Assembly (NCBI GenBank): GCA_902795975.1
Contig: CADBNE010000044.1
Span: 1-10,478 of the forward strand
Length of the DNA: 10,478 nucleotides
Direction: 5' to 3'
From: an uncultured Erysipelotrichaceae bacterium
Lineage (GTDB): Bacteria > Bacillota_I > Bacilli_A > RF39 > UBA660
Shown one piece after another: positions 6,365-10,478 of this stretch. How positions within the stretch are numbered: the stretch's first letter is position 1; every line of letters begins with the position of its first letter. The notes under the pieces are model-generated. The model was not told the DNA's origin. It made no database searches and saw only the letters and a list, made by a program, of their open reading frames with translations. The position numbers and the translations under genes were made by a program.

Positions 6365-8912
6365 ATTCTGTTCTTAATGCTTCTACTGGGTCTTTCTTAC
6401 TAGCTATTTTAGAAGGAATTAGTCCAGCTACTACAGTAAGTAACATACTTATAATAACTAATATAATACCACCCATTATAGGTAATTTACTTATGTTAGA
6501 TACTTTAGTTATACTTTTAATTATTATATTTATTGGAATATTAAGTAATAATGTTATACCTATTCCTATTGCACCTGCTACTAAACCTATAATAAATGTT
6601 TCAGCATTAAATACTCTAGATATATCTTTTTTACTAGCACCTATACTTCTTAATATACCTATTTCCTTAGTTCTTTCTAATACTGATATATATGTTATTA
6701 TCCCTATCATTATAGAAGATACTATTAATGATATACTTACAAATGCCATTAATATATAACTTATTATATCAATAATATTAGTTATACCTGACATCATCAA
6801 TCCTATATAATCTGTATAATTTATAACATCTGCTTCAATAGCATTTTTATTATATTCTTCTATAAACTTAGATATTTTCTTTTTATCTTCAAAACTCTTT
6901 GGGTATATATTTATAGCACTTGGTTTATCTAAATCTACTACACCTAATTGTTTTAAATTATCATCATATGAAGCATTTCCACTTTCTAAATATGATGAAA
7001 TCATTTTTGCTAATTCATCTTTAGGTAAACTTGCTAAATAATCTTGTTGTTCTTTAGTTAAAGAATTAATATCAAATTTTTCACCTAACTTAATAAATGG
7101 TACTCCAGTAAATACATTGATATTCTTATTATCCTTTTGTTCTTTTACTACTTTACTATCATTTATTTTATTAATTACATATTCTTTTAATTCTTTAGTA
7201 TATCCTATTTCACCATGTGAACTATTAACAACTGTACCATCTTTAGCACGTATAATACCTACTACTTTTATATCTTCAGCATTATCTACTAAATCTTTCA
7301 TATATTCTTCATCATTACTTTTATTTACCCAAATATTTGCTTCTTTTTTATAATAATCACTATTTAAAACTAATTTAAATTTTAATTTTAATATTTCATC
7401 ATAAGTATATGAAGTATTTTTAGATTCAAATGATTCACCTAAAGCTATTCTTTTCATTAAATCTTTTACTTCTTTTCTATCTTTTAAACCTAATGTATAT
7501 AATGTATAATCACTGACTTCATTATCTTTATTAACTATCAATACTACTTCATTATATTTTGAAGGCCATGTACCTGCTACTACATCATATTGTGATTTAA
7601 GTAATTCTTTATTATTAATCATTTCTATCCACATATCATATTGTGAATTAGTATTACCAAATAAATCATTAGAATTATTAACAAATCCAATATCTTCCAT
7701 TATAGGACTAGGATTAACTTTCTTTACTCCATTATTAGTATCAGTACTATATAAATTTAAATCTAAATTATATGAATATTGAATATCATTAGTTAACTCT
7801 TTTATTTCGCTACTACTATCTAATTGTTTCTTAAATTTTTCTAAGTTATTTGTACTCATTTGAGATGTCATTGAATTAACTACATTATTTAATATATTAT
7901 CTGAATATATTTTATCTAAATCATGTTCTTCTTTATTAGTATTTTTACCCATCATAGCACTCATAACTGCGGACATATCAAATGTTTTCTCTTCTATAGT
8001 TATAGGATATGATGATAAAGTATCTTCTTCTACTTTATTTATATATTTTTGTACACCATTTGATAAAGAAAGAATAAGTGCTATTCCTATAATACCTATA
8101 CTACCTGCAAAAGAAGTAAGTAATGTTCTTCCTTTTTTAGTAAGTAAATTATTTAAACTTAATTTAAGTGCTGTTGTAAATGACATATGTGTTTTCTTTG
8201 GATTTTTATCTAAAGAATCTTCGTTATCTTCATCATTATATGGATTACTATCTCCTGTAACTTTACCATCACTAATTCTAACTATACGTGTAGAATATTC
8301 TTCAGCTAATTCAGCATTATGTGTAACCATTATTACTAATTTATCTTTTGCTATTTCTTTTAATAAGTCCATTATTTGTACACTAGTATCAGAATCTAAT
8401 GCTCCTGTAGGTTCATCTGCCAATAATATATCTGGATCGTTAACAAGTGCTCTAGCTATAGCAATTCTTTGCATTTGTCCACCTGACATTTGACTAGGTT
8501 TCTTATTCATATGATCCTTAAGACCTACTTTAGTAAGTATTTCTTTTGCTCTACTTCTAGCTTCTTCATTAGATATACCTGATAAAGTAAGTGCTAATTC
8601 AACATTTGCTAATGCGGTTTGATGTGGTATTAAATTATAACTTTGAAATACAAAACCTATACTATGATTTCTATATGTATCCCAATCTCTATCTTTATAT
8701 TGTTTTGTAGATTTATTATTAATAATTAAATCACCTGATGTATATTTATCTAAACCACCGATTATATTTAACATAGTAGTTTTACCACTACCACTTTGTC
8801 CTAATATAGAAACAAATTCACATTTTCTAAACTTTAAATTTATATCGTTTAAAGCTTTTTGTTTAAAATCCCCTGTAACATACTCTTTGCATATATTCTT
8901 TAACTCTAACAT
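6363..8912 (-). CDS. ABC exporter, fused ATPase and FtsX/MacB-type permease (849 residues)
   Basis: Single-chain ABC transporter of the macrolide-export/lipoprotein-release superfamily. Residues 1-225 are a complete nucleotide-binding domain: Walker A GQSGSGKT at 38-45, Q-loop Q90, signature MSGGQ at 142-146, Walker B DILLADE at 161-167, D-loop ALDS at 171-174 and switch His198. An acidic linker (about 226-240) leads to the permease: TM1 about 264-286, an extracytoplasmic segment of about 430 residues, TM2 about 716-741, TM3 about 773-794 and TM4 about 813-833. The FtsX-type loop TKEIGILRSIGAS (748-760) and the C-terminal KDPVEALR are typical. The chain would work as a homodimer. Similar ATPase-permease fusions are common in gut Firmicutes; relatives move peptides, lipoproteins or toxic compounds by a mechanotransmission cycle, but the substrate here is unknown. 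The ATG at 8912 has GGTGAT at 8918-8923, five bases upstream. No two-component system sits beside it. Confidence 0.93.
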   Translation of the reverse strand: MLELKNICKEYVTGDFKQKALNDINLKFRKCEFVSILGQSGSGKTTMLNIIGGLDKYTSGDLIINNKSTKQYKDRDWDTYRNHSIGFVFQSYNLIPHQTALANVELALTLSGISNEEARSRAKEILTKVGLKDHMNKKPSQMSGGQMQRIAIARALVNDPDILLADEPTGALDSDTSVQIMDLLKEIAKDKLVIMVTHNAELAEEYSTRIVRISDGKVTGDSNPYNDEDNEDSLDKNPKKTHMSFTTALKLSLNNLLTKKGRTLLTSFAGSIGIIGIALILSLSNGVQKYINKVEEDTLSSYPITIEEKTFDMSAVMSAMMGKNTNKEEHDLDKIYSDNILNNVVNSMTSQMSTNNLEKFKKQLDSSSEIKELTNDIQYSYNLDLNLYSTDTNNGVKKVNPSPIMEDIGFVNNSNDLFGNTNSQYDMWIEMINNKELLKSQYDVVAGTWPSKYNEVVLIVNKDNEVSDYTLYTLGLKDRKEVKDLMKRIALGESFESKNTSYTYDEILKLKFKLVLNSDYYKKEANIWVNKSNDEEYMKDLVDNAEDIKVVGIIRAKDGTVVNSSHGEIGYTKELKEYVINKINDSKVVKEQKDNKNINVFTGVPFIKLGEKFDINSLTKEQQDYLASLPKDELAKMISSYLESGNASYDDNLKQLGVVDLDKPSAINIYPKSFEDKKKISKFIEEYNKNAIEADVINYTDYIGLMMSGITNIIDIISYILMAFVSISLIVSSIMIGIITYISVLERTKEIGILRSIGASKKDISRVFNAETFIIGLVAGAIGIGITLLLNIPINIIIKSITKVSNISKLPIMGGIILVIISMLLTVVAGLIPSKIASKKDPVEALRTE

Positions 8913-8932
8913 ATATAATCACCATAATTATT

Positions 8933-8941
8933 ATTATAACA
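8933..8941 (-). promoter_or_regulatory. Extended -10 promoter of the ABC exporter gene
   Basis: TGTTATAAT on the minus strand is a full extended -10 (TGnTATAAT). There is no clear -35, as that position falls in the preceding terminator stem. The predicted start near 8926 leaves a leader of only about 14 bases, beginning next to the GGTGAT ribosome site. Confidence 0.55.
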
Positions 8942-8964
8942 AAAACAGAGTGATAATACACTCT
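8941..8964 (-). terminator. Intrinsic terminator after the YcxB-like gene
   Basis: AGAGTG (8947-8952) pairs with CACTCT (8959-8964) around a six-base loop. On the minus strand G and five T follow. The stem overlaps the TAG stop at 8965-8963. The T-tract leads straight into the extended -10 of the exporter gene. Confidence 0.82.
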
Positions 8965-9460
8965 ATTTATTAATATTTTTTTTAATTATATTAAGTAGCT
9001 GATTATAATCTTCTTCACCTAGCATACTCTTTTTAAAAGTTAAACCAAGTTTATCAGATGAAGTACTTATAAAAAACATATCTTTCTTCATTCTAAACTT
9101 ATTAATGTCACTATATTTATAAGTTATATTTTGATCATTAACACTTACACTAATTGTATCTTCAGTAGCATTTACTATGTATTTACCATAAGCTTTTTTT
9201 GTTTTCTTATCATTTCTTCTTAAGTTAATAAATACATATAATTTAGCTGAATAATGTAATATAGCAAGTACAAGTGAAATAAATAATAATCCTAACACCA
9301 ATAACCATTTATTATCAAATGTATTCATTTTTATAGCTTGCCATATATATAATATATAAATTACCATTATAACTATAAAACATATAATATTAAATCTTTT
9401 TCTTTTATTATATAATTCTTTTTTTAAATCTTCTCTTCCCCAATTATATTCTTTATTCAT
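8963..9460 (-). CDS. YcxB-like small membrane protein
   Basis: Protein of 165 residues with a basic N-terminal stretch and two transmembrane helices at about 23-43 and 51-72. A C-terminal soluble domain spans about 88-163 and resembles the YcxB-like domain: a YGKYIVNATEDTISVS strand pair, then a YSDINKF segment, an MFFIST strand, and the closing FKKSMLGEEDYNQLLNIIKK helix region. In that family the fold is PH-like and the job is not established. Both ends of the TM hairpin, and so the domain, should face the cytoplasm by the positive-inside rule. The ATG shares its A with the uvrA stop (TAATG), and a strong GGAGG inside the last uvrA codons sits seven bases before it, so translation is coupled to uvrA and the two share a transcript. 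A tie to DNA repair is not implied. Confidence 0.8.
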   Translation of the reverse strand: MNKEYNWGREDLKKELYNKRKRFNIICFIVIMVIYILYIWQAIKMNTFDNKWLLVLGLLFISLVLAILHYSAKLYVFINLRRNDKKTKKAYGKYIVNATEDTISVSVNDQNITYKYSDINKFRMKKDMFFISTSSDKLGLTFKKSMLGEEDYNQLLNIIKKNINK

Positions 9461-10478
9461 TACTTAACCTCCAATAATGGTTTTAAATATTGTCCAGTAT
9501 AACTTTCTTTAATTTTAACTAATTCTTCAGGTGTACAAGATGCTATTAAGCTACCACCCTCATCTCCACCTTCTGGACCTAAATCAATTATATAATCAGC
9601 AGTTTTAATTACATCTAAGTTATGTTCTATTACTACTACTGTATCTCCATTATCCACTATTCTATTCAAAATTACAAGTAGATTTTTAATATCATGTATA
9701 TGTAATCCTGTAGTTGGTTCATCTAGTATAAATAAACTTTTACCTGTAGGCTTCTTTTGTAACTCTTTAGCAAGTTTAACTCTTCCTGCCTCTCCACCAG
9801 ATAATGTAGTAGCACTTTGCCCTAATTTAATATAAGATAATCCTACATCAGATAACATTTGTAATTTAGTTTTAATCTTCTTATGATTTTCAAAAAATTC
9901 TAATGCTTCTTCAACCCTCATATCTAATACATCAGTAATATTTTTACCTTTATATTTTATTTGTAATGTTTCACTATTATATCTAGTTCCACCACATACT
10001 TCACAAGGTACATACACATCAGGTAAGAAGTGCATTTCTATTTTCTTAACACCATCTCCCCAACATGCTTCACATCTACCACCTTTAACATTAAATGAGA
10101 ATCTACCTTTATCATAACCTCTCATTTTAGCATCTTTAGTAGATGCAAATACATCACGTATATCATCAAACACACCTGTATATGTAGCAGGATTTGATCT
10201 AGGTGTTCTACCTATAGGTGCTTGTGATATATCTACTACTTTATCAATATTTTCTAATCCTTTTATTTTTTTATGTGCTCCTACTTTTTCTTTATTCTTA
10301 TATAACATATTAGCAACACTTCTATATAATATTTGATTTACTAATGTAGATTTACCACTACCAGATACTCCTGTAACACAAGTTAATGTTCCAAGTGGAA
10401 TTTTAACATTTATATTTTTTAAATTATTTTCTTTAGCACCCATTATTTCAATATATTTTTTATTACCTTTTCTTCTAG
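9460..10478 (-). CDS. uvrA: UvrA, excinuclease ABC subunit A (C-terminal 338 residues; 5' end beyond right edge)
   Basis: UvrA is the ATP-dependent damage sensor of nucleotide excision repair; it works as a dimer with UvrB. The visible part is the second ATPase module. Numbering from the first complete codon in the window, it has Walker A GVSGSGKS at 36-43, and a zinc finger with C135/C138 and C158/C161 around [17 protein letters not shown]. The signature LSGGEAGR is at 225-232, Walker [13 protein letters not shown] at 248-259 and the switch His in VIEHNLD at 285. The frame continues through the right edge ([11 protein letters not shown] precedes the internal Met at 10443), so that Met is not the start. 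Two unusual residues stand out: Gly instead of the usual Gln in the signature (G231), and Trp after the first CxxC (CEACWGDG). Normal UvrA is about 940 residues, so roughly 600 lie outside. The stop overlaps the next gene's ATG. Confidence 0.97.
   Translation of the reverse strand, partial: RRKGNKKYIEIMGAKENNLKNINVKIPLGTLTCVTGVSGSGKSTLVNQILYRSVANMLYKNKEKVGAHKKIKGLENIDKVVDISQAPIGRTPRSNPATYTGVFDDIRDVFASTKDAKMRGYDKGRFSFNVKGGRCEACWGDGVKKIEMHFLPDVYVPCEVCGGTRYNSETLQIKYKGKNITDVLDMRVEEALEFFENHKKIKTKLQMLSDVGLSYIKLGQSATTLSGGEAGRVKLAKELQKKPTGKSLFILDEPTTGLHIHDIKNLLVILNRIVDNGDTVVVIEHNLDVIKTADYIIDLGPEGGDEGGSLIASCTPEELVKIKESYTGQYLKPLLEVK

Noticed and set aside
2462..8912. Mycoplasma-type genetic code (TGA as Trp)
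   Set aside because: Long frames are intact under the standard bacterial code, Trp codons examined are TGG, and no gene needs a TGA read-through.
9460..10443. Treating the Met at 10443 as the start of a short UvrA-like ATPase
   Set aside because: The frame stays open to the window edge, with UvrA-like residues (GNKKYIEI) upstream of this Met, so it is internal.

Overview
The window is a very AT-rich stretch (clearly above 70% A+T by eye) with every gene on the minus strand, so transcription runs from position 10478 down to 1. Very low GC, Firmicutes-like Shine-Dalgarno sites, a GH25/LysM cell-wall enzyme, a YcxB-like protein and a fused ABC-ATPase/FtsX exporter of the kind common in gut Firmicutes all point to a low-GC Bacillota, possibly an uncultured gut Bacilli or Mollicutes-related lineage. 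Trp is encoded by TGG and all visible stops are TAA or TAG, so nothing calls for TGA reassignment. The lineage assignment is inference.

Layout in transcription order: (1) the 3' third of uvrA (excision repair), entering from the right edge; (2) a small two-TM YcxB-like protein whose ATG overlaps the uvrA stop by one base, closed by an intrinsic terminator; (3) an 849-residue macrolide-export-type ABC transporter with ATPase and FtsX-type permease in one chain and an extracytoplasmic insert of about 430 residues, closed by a terminator; (4) a 1262-residue secreted protein with 26 cysteines and no family I recognise, closed by a terminator; (5) a secreted or membrane-anchored cell-wall hydrolase with a degenerate GH25-like domain, a LysM domain and an intact GH25 lysozyme domain, closed by a terminator; (6) the first 256 codons of miaB (tRNA methylthiotransferase), running off the left edge.

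The two housekeeping genes at the edges bracket a three-gene surface block: exporter, large Cys-rich secreted protein and wall hydrolase. Each of the three appears to have its own promoter and terminator, so they are neighbours rather than an evident operon. A functional link between them is possible but not shown by the sequence. The most unusual object is the Cys-rich secreted protein, because low-GC Gram-positives generally avoid cysteine in exported proteins. The next most interesting are the apparent tandem GH25 duplication with a dead first copy, and two unusual residues at conserved motifs of UvrA.

Intergenic gaps are all about 110 bases or less and are filled by terminators and promoters. 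I see no tRNA, rRNA, riboswitch, CRISPR array, insertion sequence or attachment site.
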